A stretch of 64,000 nucleotides of DNA from Plantago ovata (Eukaryota; Streptophyta; Magnoliopsida; Lamiales; Plantaginaceae): contig CM051456.1 in the NCBI GenBank assembly GCA_028274465.1, positions 46,925,011 to 46,989,010 on the forward strand, given 5' to 3'. The notes under the pieces were generated by a model. That model made no database searches and was not told the origin of the DNA. It saw nothing but the letters and a program-made list of their open reading frames with translations. A program made the position numbers and the translations under genes. This document shows, in pieces, positions 21,413 through 31,501 of the stretch (positions are counted from its first letter, which is position 1; every line of letters starts with the position of its first letter).

Positions 21413-23505
21413 TACCGGCAGAAACTACAACATTTCGGCGTTTTTGGTGGGCAGCCTTTGGGTACTACTTTTTTCGGATCCCCAACATTGAAAGACCTCT
21501 TACGAGGTCTGGATGTTTTCTTTTTACCAGGAGCATTCTGTTCAGCACTACCCCTTGATAATATTTCCGCACAGTCTTCTAAAATCTTCAGAACTTTGGA
21601 TATAATGGAATTATCTTTTCCTCCGACCAACAGTTGTTGAACGTTGATCACTGCTTTCACCATTTAGCATCAGCACCATCAACATCATTGGGGGTAAACA
21701 TTTGTTTAAACAATAGCCGCAATTTCTTCCCTGTCTAAATGAACCACCGACTATTTATACTTCCATCAGGGAACTTCTTAAGGCCCATATACTTAAAACA
21801 AGAAATCAGGTGTGAGCATGGCAGGCCTTCGGATTCATGCAACTTGCAATCACATTCAAACCACTGGTGTTCGATATCAACTGTAGCAGTCCACAAGTTC
21901 TCCTGCTCCTCGCTACCACATTCTCTAAAGTAGAATTCTGCACAGTTGCCATTAAGTTGAACAAAGTTTGTTCTTTTGAGTGTCTGCTCATCTCAAATAT
22001 TCTGTAGAATAGACTTGAATGCGGTCAATGTGCATTTAGTCGCATCATCAATTTCTAGATCACGGAGCCCAGTCTCTATTTTAAAACTTTTTCGGCAATT
22101 CATCTCCACTCCCACTTTCTTAAGGATACTCCTTTTCCTATTAAGTTTCACAACGAGCTGGTAAAAATTTACAAAGTCAGTAGCTGAACATTTTTGTTTC
22201 AGGAACTGCTTTACAAATGAATTTACGGCCTCTGCACGCCCCGTTGTCCTGTGTCCTGCAAAGAAAACACCTTCAAAATAGGGCTCGGCCCACTGCTCTC
22301 TTTTTTCATTGGTGTCCTTTACCCATGTGTTATCATGTAATTTGTAATCATTGACCAACTCCGTCCAGCGCCTCTCGAATTCAGCAATGCTGCACTTCAT
22401 AGTTGCCAATTCGCAAAACGTTTGCGGAAAACCACCCTTTTTACCGCGTTCTTTTGCATGTGCCAAAGACATAGGCTGTGTACAACACCCTCAAATTCTT
22501 CCTTAACTGCAAGGCAAATGGATCTATCTTGATCTGTCAGAATGGAAATTGGCTTCTTTCCATTCATTGCTTCCAGGAACTTTTCCAAAATCCAGCAGTA
22601 AGCCTACTTAGTTTCTCTACGCAGAAGCCCAACACCAAAAATCACACATCGTCCAGCATTACTTACACCTGAAAATATAATAAGCGGATATCGATATTTA
22701 TTGTTCTTGTACGTAGAATCCAAGAGCAGTACATCACCATAGGCTGCGTATTCCTCTCTGGAATGCGAATCACACCAGAAAACCGACGATACATCACCAT
22801 GTTCGTCGACCCGGTGCTCGATGAAAAATGCGTCATCCTCCACTGTGTAGGACGAGAGGGCCTGAAATGCGGTATTAAAATCTCCATTTTTTTCCCGTTC
22901 CTTTTTCTCCTTTTGAAGAAGGTTATAAGCATATTTTCTCCGGAAAGGTAATTCCTGATTTACCGAAAGCTGCTCCAACATATCCATAGACTCGCCAGGT
23001 GTTTTCCCACCTGTAATCATGAAATTCAGTATTACTCGTTCACCAGCGGCGATATACCTGTTACATTTTAAGAACCTCTCATTTTCATGCCCCACCAACT
23101 CGTGATTATGGTCCGGTATGAAGTCTGTCACTTCCCATTCTTCTTCTCTAATCTTCCTCACCCTAAACATTGCCTTGCATCTACACCTTGTATCTCGTCT
23201 TCTTATTCGCTGACGAAGCGCAATTTCCTTTTTGACTCCCTCACGGTTGCAGACCACATGCAATGTTTATCTGGTGTATGATCTCGAGTTCTTATATCGA
23301 ACCCCCTCTGTCTAGAATATGTTAAATAAAATGACTCAGCCTCTATCATTTCACTAAAAACATGGCCCGTTAGTTCATCAACTATTTGAGCATCATCCTT
23401 AGAGGCAAAAGCTTGAAATGACCATCCGTTCTTCTGGGTGGCATATCTATTTCTACGCTTCTGCTGATGAGTAGCAGGAGTACTAGGAGCAGATGGAGCT
23501 TTCAT
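21413..23505 (-). pseudogene. FAR1-RELATED / MULE-type transposase-derived pseudogene
   Basis: Reads from ATG at 23505 leftwards. Order: FAR1 DNA-binding domain (AESFYLTYSRQRGFDIRTRD then VVCNREGVKK, 23340-23100); MULE transposase domain with DSTYKNNKYRYP and TDQDRS acidic residues and CLWHMQKNAV (22900-22440), continuing to about 22000; SWIM zinc finger with CDC and PCSH (21870-21800); and a C-terminal segment ending in a CX2C half knuckle (KCCSFC, about 21420). That end is followed directly by a splice donor (CCG/GTAAGT), so the next exon lay beyond the Athila B insertion. Breaks seen: a frameshift at about 23258, stop at about 22610, frameshift near 22400-22440, stop at about 22014, and a stop plus frameshift at 21665-21740. 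FRS proteins are transposase-derived transcription regulators; an outright MULE transposon copy is equally possible, as no terminal inverted repeats can be judged. Confidence 0.8.
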
Positions 23506-23742
23506 ATCTACAATAAACCCAAGATGTTTTAGTTTGTACTCGCAACAAAATGGATACCTAATAAAACTACTACATAACTAGTGCACATAAATTAATGTAA
23601 TCCTAACCAAACGGCGATAGCCAATGCACATCTATAACCATAACCAAACTACGATATCAATTTCGCATCTATAACCATAACCAGTAGTACTCAACATCGA
23701 GGAACAGAACAACCTGGAATGGGAACAAATGCCCGACACTAC
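23506..23742 (-). other. Upstream flank of the FRS pseudogene
   Basis: AT-rich sequence between the pseudogene ATG and Copia 2. No coding sequence is seen. The last five bases (ACTAC, 23738-23742) are the left copy of the Copia 2 target duplication. Confidence 0.6.
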
Positions 23743-25814
23743 CGTAAGAAAATACGGTCAGAGTTAGCCCTAGGGTACGCGTTGGAATTTCAAAAATTTT
23801 CTTAACATACAGGTTAATTGATTATGTATATGTCGTATATATATATACACGTCAATAGAAGACTAACCTTACTTCCAAAGCAGCTTCTAAGTCTTCGTAA
23901 TAATTCGGTGTATCTTCTCCTTCGTCGAAGTCGAAGATATCTGCAATACTCTGATTATCTGCAAGACAATAAGAGTTAGTTTCCAGCTCCGAGAACCTCA
24001 ACCTTGGTATCCACGGATGAACAGCCTATCGGAAGAATGCTAGGATATTCTTTGTGTGACCAAGAAGACGGGGCGGCGATTTCTCCGGCAGAGGTGGCGC
24101 GCGCGCGTGTGGCTTATAGAGGAAGGGAGAGCTTTTTATTTTCTCTAAGAAAACTGGGTAGAATAACTATGTGTAAAACTGTATGTTCAAAGCTCTCTAA
24201 TAATCTACTATATATAGTAGTCAATAGAAGCCTAAAGCATAAGCAATTAGATTTCGTAAAGGAATAAGAATCTAATTCTTATCGCACAAGTAAACCAATA
24301 TCAAGTCTAGATTCATTCCCAATCATATTAAAACTCAATCAGGAAAATCTAACTTATCCCTTGGACTTCTAATAGAGGAAGGAGTCGAACTCCTTCCCCT
24401 ACCTAGAACTTGCGCGCGCGCGCTCTCCCAGGGACACTAGGTGGGTCCCGATTTTGGGACCCACTAATAGTTCTAAGGCAATTCGAACTCCAAGTAAATT
24501 TTGCCCAAGTGCATATGTTAATTCTAAATTAACATATCCTTTCAAATCAAACCTCTATTATATTTCCAAAATATAATCTTTAATTGTATTTACATAAAAT
24601 ACAATTAATTAGCCAATTCAATTAATAATTCCAAATAGCCACCATATATTATAATTAATTCCAAATCAATTATAATCCATCAATCACAATTAATTCCAAA
24701 TTAATTGCAATTCCATCTTCAAGGATATTCTGATAGGCTGAATCACCACATAGTGTGACCCATAGGGCCTCATCGTATTAAGCAAGTCCTAGACTAGGCA
24801 ACATGGAATTCCTAGACGGTTCCATTTGCAATATTAATACATGAGGACGTTTGAGAGGTTTCTCATAGCAAACCTTTTCGTTGCGAAGTCCGTTGCGCTC
24901 AACGCGGCGATGGTAACGTCCCTTCATCTGACTTGCTCGAATGCATCTAGGATTGATGAAGTGTCTATCCTAATAATACATCCACGGGCGTCTCAGGGAG
25001 TTGCTTGGTTAAGATATACTTATGACCATCATAATATATCATTTGCACTGGCCAGTGACTTTACCAACACAACTATGCAGACTATGAGCAGTACTCTCCT
25101 GTGCTACACTTGAGAGATGAATCTTTCACTGAATCACTTATCATCCCCATTTGTATGTAGCCATAATCCTGGATCGTGTCTTAGGTCAACTGCTTATTCA
25201 GAGCTGCCATCGACGGGTCCACCAAGGATATGGGGCAACAAATGTGATGATAAAGTCCTGTAAGTACAAAGGACGACTGGCATCACTTCGACAACTTACC
25301 GGTTCCTATAGAAACTTCGGTGTAGAGTATACACCGATGGGAGTGTCCGGTCGGTACTTCCATTGTTCGATAATCCTTCTTCGAACAACTATGCTCAGTT
25401 ATGGGAACGTTTCTCGATTGTCCAACAATCCATTCCGTGGCCGTGGGATAGACTCACACTTTCTCCAACAAGTATAACCTCCACGCATACTAGTCTCGTC
25501 TGGTTCATTCAGACCCCTACATCCGAGATGAACCTCGACTAGGGAGAGTTTGGGATAGATGATAACTCACATAGCTCCCACTATCTGTGTGATCGGTCAT
25601 CTATCCGAGGGGACATATTTAATATCAATACAGACAGTAATAGAGATATGACATGCTGCATGCCTGGTGTAATATAAATATGAAAGCGATACTCAATAGT
25701 AAAATGCAACAAACATATATTATATTACGTTGACCTGTGTAATAGTACATATATGCCCTCTATAAGGGCTTCATGCCCTTAATAAGGACTGTCTCTAGGA
25801 CATATACACTATCA
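23743..25814 (-). repeat. Copia 2 3' LTR
   Basis: The 2072-bp LTR has its outer end mutated on the plus strand (CGTAAG instead of TGTAAG); its position is fixed by the target duplication. It contains the palindromic TATA box CTACTATATATAGTAG (24205-24220), a (CG)n tract (24414-24423), and flanking hairpins GGAAGGAGT/ACTCCTTCC (24378-24398) and TGGGTCCC/GGGACCCA (24442-24465). Confidence 0.95.
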
Positions 25815-25828
25815 ATCTCCCACTTGGA

Positions 25829-27358
25829 CTAGAGCCAGTCACCTTTATGCCTAATACCCAGATTAGCATAATGTCTCAAGTGGACTTCCACTGATAAGAC
25901 CTTGGTGAAAGGATCTACCACGTTGTCCGTGGTAGAGACACGTTCTATACTAACTTCTCCTCTATCTATAATCTCACGTATAACGTGATATTTTCTAAGT
26001 ACATGTTTGTTCTTGTTTGTAGATCTAGGCTCCCTAGCTTGAGCGACGGTGCCCGTATTGTCACAATAAATCGTTATTGGACTGGGAGCAGGAACATCCC
26101 TCAATTCCTTCAAGAACTCTGAAATCCAGACAGCTTCTTTCGATGCTTCTGATGCAGCAATGTACTCGGCTTCTGTGGATGAGTCAGCAACCGTGGCTTG
26201 CTTCGAACTCTTCCAACAGACAACTCCTCCGTTCAATTTGAATACGTATCCTGTCTGTGACTTAAAGTCATCAGGATCTGATTCAAATCCCGCGTCGACA
26301 TACCCAGACATCTTTAATTCTGGTTCTCCACCAAACACCAAGAACATCTCTTTAGTCCGTCGAAGGTACTTAAGAATGTTCTTTACAGCAGTCCAGTGAG
26401 GTACTCCTGGATTCTGTTGGTGTCGACAAGTGACACTAAGCACATATGCCACATCGGGCCTTGTGCAATTCATTGCATATATTATAGACCCTACTGCCAA
26501 AGCATAGGGCACACGACCCATTGCATTTCTTTCTTCATCAGTTTTAGGACCATCCATAACTGATAAGACAATCCCATGCCTAGCTGGGAGAAAGCCTCTC
26601 TTTGATTCGTCCATCTTATAACGCTTCAGTATTTTGTCGATGTAGGTGGACTGTGTCATTCCTAACATCCTCTTGGATCTATCTCTAAAGATCTTGATCC
26701 CTAGGATGTAGTTCACTTCACCCAAATCCTTCATCGAGAAGGTACTTGATAACCAAACTTTAGTCTCTTCCAGCATAGAGACATTGTTTCCCATGATCAA
26801 AATGTCATCAACATAAATGATCATGAAAACGACTCCCTTGTCGCTGTGCCTAGCGTAGACACAGGGATCTTCCTTGCTTCTAATGAAGTCAAACGATTTG
26901 ACAGCTTCATCAAAGTGGATATTCCATCTCCTTGACGCTTGCTTTAGCCCATAGATGGATCTTTGTAATTTGCATACAGTAGTTGGCCTAGTTTTACTAA
27001 TAAAACCTTCCGGTTGTACCATATAGACCTCTTCCTCAAGGTTGCCATTGAGGAAGGCAGTCTTTACATCCATCTGCCAGATCTCATAATCATAGTAGGC
27101 AGCTATCGCAAGTAGAATTCGAATGGACTTCAATTTTGCTACCGGTGAAAAGGTTTCATCGTAATCGATGCCATACCTTTGCGTGTAGCCTTTCGCCACA
27201 AGCCTAGCTTTGTGCGTTTGTACCTTTCCATCGACATCTGTCTTTCGTTTAAAGACCCATTTGCACCCAATAGGTCTAACCCCTTGGGGCAAGTCTACCA
27301 GTTCCAAACTTTGTTCTGGTACATGGAGTCCATCTCCAATTCCATGGCCTTTTGCCAT
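25829..27358 (-). CDS. Copia 2 reverse transcriptase-RNase H (3' part of pol)
   Basis: Open frame encoding the copia RT core and RNase H. RT landmarks in order: GCKWVFKRKTD, ARLVAKGYTQ, FSPVAKLKSIRILLA, QMDVKTAFLNG, QPEGF, SIYGLKQASRRW, then YVDDILIMG (about 26830-26800) with the catalytic YVDD. RNase H landmarks: GYVDAGFESDPDD, TEAEYIAASEASKEAVW and CDNTGTVAQA, ending NLGIRHKGDWL. The true protein continues upstream; relative to Copia 3 a single T is missing at about 27304 (AACTTGG to AACTGG), shifting the frame, so the first residues of this ORF are spurious. It ends 14 bases from the 3' LTR, as expected. It copies element RNA into DNA in cytoplasmic particles, but this copy is disconnected from its gag-integrase. 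Confidence 0.9.
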   Translation of the reverse strand: MAKGHGIGDGLHVPEQSLELVDLPQGVRPIGCKWVFKRKTDVDGKVQTHKARLVAKGYTQRYGIDYDETFSPVAKLKSIRILLAIAAYYDYEIWQMDVKTAFLNGNLEEEVYMVQPEGFISKTRPTTVCKLQRSIYGLKQASRRWNIHFDEAVKSFDFIRSKEDPCVYARHSDKGVVFMIIYVDDILIMGNNVSMLEETKVWLSSTFSMKDLGEVNYILGIKIFRDRSKRMLGMTQSTYIDKILKRYKMDESKRGFLPARHGIVLSVMDGPKTDEERNAMGRVPYALAVGSIIYAMNCTRPDVAYVLSVTCRHQQNPGVPHWTAVKNILKYLRRTKEMFLVFGGEPELKMSGYVDAGFESDPDDFKSQTGYVFKLNGGVVCWKSSKQATVADSSTEAEYIAASEASKEAVWISEFLKELRDVPAPSPITIYCDNTGTVAQAREPRSTNKNKHVLRKYHVIREIIDRGEVSIERVSTTDNVVDPFTKVLSVEVHLRHYANLGIRHKGDWL

Positions 27359-27627
27359 TTGTCTGAGTCAATATCAATTATTGCCTCTTTGTAGGTCTCG
27401 GGATCTTCCCGATCTGATAAGCCGACATCAAGTTCACTGATGTCTTCTATCATAAGGCTTTGCTTCTGAGGTCCTTTTAGGATCCTCTTCGACCTACGGA
27501 GCTCGACTGGTTCTGGTGCTTTTCTTTACTGGCTTCCTGTAACACGAACATTATCAGTGTATACTGATGCAGCTGGTAGCGGGACGCGACTCTGTTCCCT
27601 TGCGGGAGGCTGCTCTTGTGCAACTTG

Positions 27628-29625
27628 TTACACAGGTTGGTTGACAACGGGTTCTATTGGTGTGGTTTTAACTGTTGATCTAATCATAGGACTCCCACTG
27701 ACTATGACATGCCTAGCAAGTTTCATATCATTACCCTTGTCTGCTTCAAAATCTCCCACTGAACCTGAGTCCAAATCGGAAGATTTAGAGACCTCATCTT
27801 CGCGCGTGTCAAAGTCTTGAATTTCTTCAAGTTCTATCATGTCATCTAACCTCTCTTCTTCGAGGTATTCAGCTTCTAAAAACTTGACGTTTCTAGATAC
27901 GATCACCATGTGATCTTCAGCATGATAGAATTCATAGCCTCTCGTCTGACGAGGATATCCTATGAAATATACTTTGACACCCTTGGCATCTAACTTATCA
28001 GTGAGCATCAGTTTGACTATCGCAGGACAGCCCCAAGGTCTAAGATAGCCCAGTGAGGGCTTCTTTCCCTTCCATAACTCATAAGGAGTTTTCTCCACTG
28101 ATTTAGATGGTACACGGTTCAGAATGTAGATTGCAGTTTGTAGTGCATATCCCCACATATACTTTGGAAGAGTCGAGAATCCAATCATTGACCTTACCAT
28201 GTCTAACAGGGTTTGATTCCTCCTCTCAGACACACCATTTAACTGTGGTGTTCCAGGAGGAGTCCATTGCGATTGAATTCCATTTTCCTTCAAGTAGTCG
28301 ATAAATTCTTCACTAAGGTATTCACCTCCTCGATCTGATCGAAGAGTGACTATCCTTAGGTTCAATTCATTCTCGACCTCATTCCTAAACTCCTTGAATT
28401 TCCCAAAGGTCTCGGATTTATTCTTCATAATATAAATAGATCCATACCTTGAGAAATCGTCAGTAAAGGTAACGAAGTAAGGATAACCCCCACGCGCATG
28501 GACTTTAAAAGGTCCACATACATCAGTATGTATGAGCTCTAAGCAGCGAGTGGCACGAACACCTTGTCCAACAAAAGGTTTGTTCGTCATCTTACCCTTA
28601 ACACATGATTCGCATGTACCATATGATTCAAAATCAAATGGTTCCAAGTAGTCCAACTTCCTTAGTCTTTGAATCCGTGTTTCATTGATATGACCTAGCC
28701 GACAATGCCATAGATAAGATGGATTATTCTTCCTACTTGAAGACGGTTGTTTGTTATGTATTTGAAATAAAGGTAGACTACTTTGCAAAATATATAAACC
28801 ATTCACCAAGCGAGCTTTTCCATAATACTGATCATTTAATGAAAAATAACAAGTATTATTCGCAAATCGAAAGGAAAAACCCATATTGTCTAACAATGGA
28901 ATGGAAATAATATTTCTGACAATGGATGGAACAAAATAAATATTATCAAGTTCTAAACATTGTCCCGAAGGTATATCTATCTTGCTGCGTCCAACGCGTT
29001 TGGCTTCAACTGGATTGCCGTTCCCAACATGCAAGTCGATTTCACCTTGCTTGACTAGCCTGTGATCAATTAGCCCCTGCACATTATTACAAATGTGTGA
29101 GCCACAGGCTGTATCTAATACCCAACCATTGGAGTCAAAAGTAGTCATGTTCATTTCAATAACAAACATACCTGAGCTAGAAGCCGGTGGCCTCTTAGCT
29201 TGATCTTTCCTAAGCTTAGGGCAATCTTTCTTCCAATGTCCTTTCTGCTTACAGAAAAGACATTCATCTGTGCGCACCCTTCTGCTTCTATTGAACTTCC
29301 TTTTCTGGTTCGGACGCTTAGGCTTATCACTCCAAGTGTTAGCCTTGGGTCCCGACTTTCCCTTACCCTTAGCACCTTTGTTTCTCGGGTTTGGGTTAGA
29401 CGGTTGCCCAACAAGCATGATCGACTTTTCCTTCTTAGGAAGAGTTTGATCATATGTCTTCAGCAGATTATGAAGTTCAGGCAGTGTTACGTCCTTCGCA
29501 TTCATCGTGTAATTAATGATGAACTGCGAATACGAACTCGGTAATGATTGAAGGACAAAGATCACCATGATCTTGTTCTCTAGCTTAACGTCGGCATCGG
29601 CAAGCTTTTCAAAGAGACCAATCAT
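27628..29625 (-). CDS. Copia 2 gag C-terminus, protease and integrase
   Basis: A 665-residue open frame. Domains in order: gag C-terminal part (copia UBN2-type, [15 protein letters not shown]); CX2CX4HX4C zinc knuckle [14 protein letters not shown] (about 29265-29220); aspartic protease region [14 protein letters not shown] (about 29130), with DTA in place of the usual D(S/T)G; GAG-pre-integrase [13 protein letters not shown]...CESCVKGKM (about 28710-28580); integrase core with [18 protein letters not shown] and [11 protein letters not shown] (about 28540-28190); and a C-terminal region with [19 protein letters not shown]. The frame ends at a stop before the RT region; another stop and a frameshift separate it from the RT ORF. 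It is continuous with gag except for one TAG at 29626-29637. Confidence 0.9.
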   Translation of the reverse strand: MIGLFEKLADADVKLENKIMVIFVLQSLPSSYSQFIINYTMNAKDVTLPELHNLLKTYDQTLPKKEKSIMLVGQPSNPNPRNKGAKGKGKSGPKANTWSDKPKRPNQKRKFNRSRRVRTDECLFCKQKGHWKKDCPKLRKDQAKRPPASSSGMFVIEMNMTTFDSNGWVLDTACGSHICNNVQGLIDHRLVKQGEIDLHVGNGNPVEAKRVGRSKIDIPSGQCLELDNIYFVPSIVRNIISIPLLDNMGFSFRFANNTCYFSLNDQYYGKARLVNGLYILQSSLPLFQIHNKQPSSSRKNNPSYLWHCRLGHINETRIQRLRKLDYLEPFDFESYGTCESCVKGKMTNKPFVGQGVRATRCLELIHTDVCGPFKVHARGGYPYFVTFTDDFSRYGSIYIMKNKSETFGKFKEFRNEVENELNLRIVTLRSDRGGEYLSEEFIDYLKENGIQSQWTPPGTPQLNGVSERRNQTLLDMVRSMIGFSTLPKYMWGYALQTAIYILNRVPSKSVEKTPYELWKGKKPSLGYLRPWGCPAIVKLMLTDKLDAKGVKVYFIGYPRQTRGYEFYHAEDHMVIVSRNVKFLEAEYLEEERLDDMIELEEIQDFDTREDEVSKSSDLDSGSVGDFEADKGNDMKLARHVIVSGSPMIRSTVKTTPIEPVVNQPV

Positions 29626-29637
29626 TTTGAGGACATG

Positions 29638-30048
29638 CTAAGACATGTTCCCCCCTTCACTGAGCTTGCATCTGTGTATCTCTTTGATCAAATCAAATTC
29701 AACACTTCTATCTGTCGTCTTAAAGAGCGACTCAAGATGCTTCAGCATCTCATACGACAACATGCTTTCATGTTGCCTCTGCAGCTCATTGCTTTTTGCC
29801 GCCAGCATAATACACTGCGCGGACCTAGCATCCTCAAGATGCTTATCAGACTTTGCCTTGTTGGCTTGATTCCAAGCAGCAACCTGATCGGCAGTCTGAT
29901 TTTCGGGGCACACGGGAATGACCTCGTCCAAGACGTACTCAATCTTTTTGTACCTCAGCACCAAACGTATATTCCTGATCCAATCTAGGAAGTTTGGTCC
30001 GGTCAAATTTTGCTTCTCTAAGACAGCACGGATCGAGATACTCGCCAT
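29638..30048 (-). CDS. Copia 2 Gag N-terminal part
   Basis: Starts at ATG 30048 (MASISIRAVLEKQNLTGPNF). Contains the DUF4219/UBN2-like copia gag motifs FLDWIRNIRLVL and DQVAAWNQANKAK. It stops at a TAG near 29630 and continues in the same frame as the downstream 665-residue ORF, so a single codon separates the two. Copia 1 has a Glu codon at the equivalent place (NMCEHVLK against NMS-stop-HVLK). Gag forms the particle; the stop would leave only a truncated protein. Confidence 0.85.
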   Translation of the reverse strand: MASISIRAVLEKQNLTGPNFLDWIRNIRLVLRYKKIEYVLDEVIPVCPENQTADQVAAWNQANKAKSDKHLEDARSAQCIMLAAKSNELQRQHESMLSYEMLKHLESLFKTTDRSVEFDLIKEIHRCKLSEGGNMS

Positions 30049-30610
30049 TTCTAGTATCCTAAGGAGAAATAATATAGAACGAAAATAATAAATCAACTAT
30101 TGAAATATTATTTCTAAATACACAGTCAACATAACTAAACAACAAGGTCCTTTAGCTGTTTAGCTCCCACTATTTTCACATATGCTTGCCCCCACAACAA
30201 ACATATGGGTAATGTCCAACAAGTTACCGTAGTGGCCAAGATCCAAATCCATACTATGCTATACTCCAACGGGGGCTGGTCGCATAGCATAATATGACCG
30301 GTAGGACTATCCAATTGCGTCACGCAACTCTTGGTTGTTAAATCTAATTTAACCCGATGCCCTACACACTGTACCTATCGAGGTCGCTAGATACAATATG
30401 CAGCAAGTCATAACCATAGGCTTACTCTAATCTGACGATCACTGCGAGTCTGTAAGACGAGGTCGCCAATACAAGAAAACGCAATGAAAGTTCAGAATTA
30501 AAGCACCCTATGGAAAGCATCTCAGAAATACATACATATATATATATATTTCTGGACTTATATTGGTTGGGGCTTGTCGCTTGAGGTTGTTATTAGTCAT
30601 CTACAAACAA

Positions 30611-30783
30611 ATAAGGGCGCCGCCTACCCATCATGCATGAGTGGTCTACACGTAATGGATGCCGCCTATCCATTCTAGTTTTAAACGCGGTCAAGCACAT
30701 AATGGGTGCCGCCTACCCATACATAAAATATGCGGTCCGACATATAAGAGGGCGCCGCCTACCCTCGCATGCATAGCGGTCGA
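30611..30783 (-). repeat. Four-copy hairpin repeat in the Copia 2 leader
   Basis: Same array as in Copia 1: plus-strand loops GCCGCCT at 30619, 30661, 30708 and 30754. Copy 3 here has a perfect stem ATGGGT/ACCCAT, whereas Copia 1 has ATGGGC/ACCCAT. Copy 2 is ATGGAT/ATCCAT and copy 4 GAGGG/CCCTC. GCGGTC words recur every 45-46 bases; the first has become GTGGTC. Confidence 0.8.
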
Positions 30784-31260
30784 ACGGAAAGTAAAATACT
30801 TGGTATTTAAACATGCATTGTCAAACAATAGCATATCGAGCATATGAAACAAGTAGTAGCCTATGTGGATGACAAATGACTTCATAATTTCATTATGAAA
30901 ATTATAATCCCATACTTATAATCTCTATAAAATAATTGAAAATTTGGACTAGATTGAAAAATCGAAAATTCTATTGACCAAGTAGCAATTTTCGAAAACC
31001 CGAAGGACTTAATTGTAATATTTAAAACCTTGGAGGTGTTAAATCTAAAATTCAAAAGTAGAAGGACTAATTTGCAATAAACAATAAATTGATAAATTAC
31101 AAATAAGCCCTTTAACTTTATACTAATTAAATTTAACCCTCTACTTAAAAACAATTACAATTAAATCATATTTATATTCCAAATATAAAATTCAATCCTC
31201 AAAATTTTCAAAATTCGATTTTGGGTCCAACCCGGAAAATATATATATTTATTAAAACAT

Positions 31261-31325
31261 GGGACGGGACTGGTGCCACGCAGTCACGCAGGCGGCCGCC
31301 CGCCGCCTGCGTCGCCCAGGCGGCC
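31261..31325 (-). repeat. GC-rich inverted repeat in an AT-rich leader
   Basis: Arms ACGCAGGCGGC and GCCGCCTGCGT (11 bases each) are separated by CGCCC, within a GC block between TATATATA runs. Copia 1 has only a short trace (GCGTCACGCAGGCGG, 10311-10325). It lies some 170 bases downstream of the primer site. Confidence 0.75.
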
Positions 31326-31484
31326 CGGCCAAAATAAATATATATAATTTTTTTTTTTGAAAAATATAAATTCTAAATTTATATAAAAACAAAACTTTTG
31401 AAAATCGAATTAATCATAGAATCAATTGCATCCACATATCTACAAAATCGTAAAATATATATACGTATATACGTAATCAATTAA

Positions 31485-31500
31485 CCTGGCTCCGATACCA
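31485..31500 (-). other. Primer-binding site of Copia 2 (initiator tRNA-Met)
   Basis: The minus strand reads TGGTATCGGAGCCAGG one base inside the 5' LTR, identical to Copia 1. Confidence 0.9.
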
Positions 31501-31501
31501 C

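Larger units (their letters stand above)
30049..31484 (-). other. Copia 2 leader between primer site and gag
   Basis: Non-coding, collinear with the Copia 1 leader. It contains the four-hairpin array (30611-30783) and, next to an AT run, a GC-rich block with a strong inverted repeat (31261-31325). Short ORFs here have no family resemblance. Confidence 0.75.
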
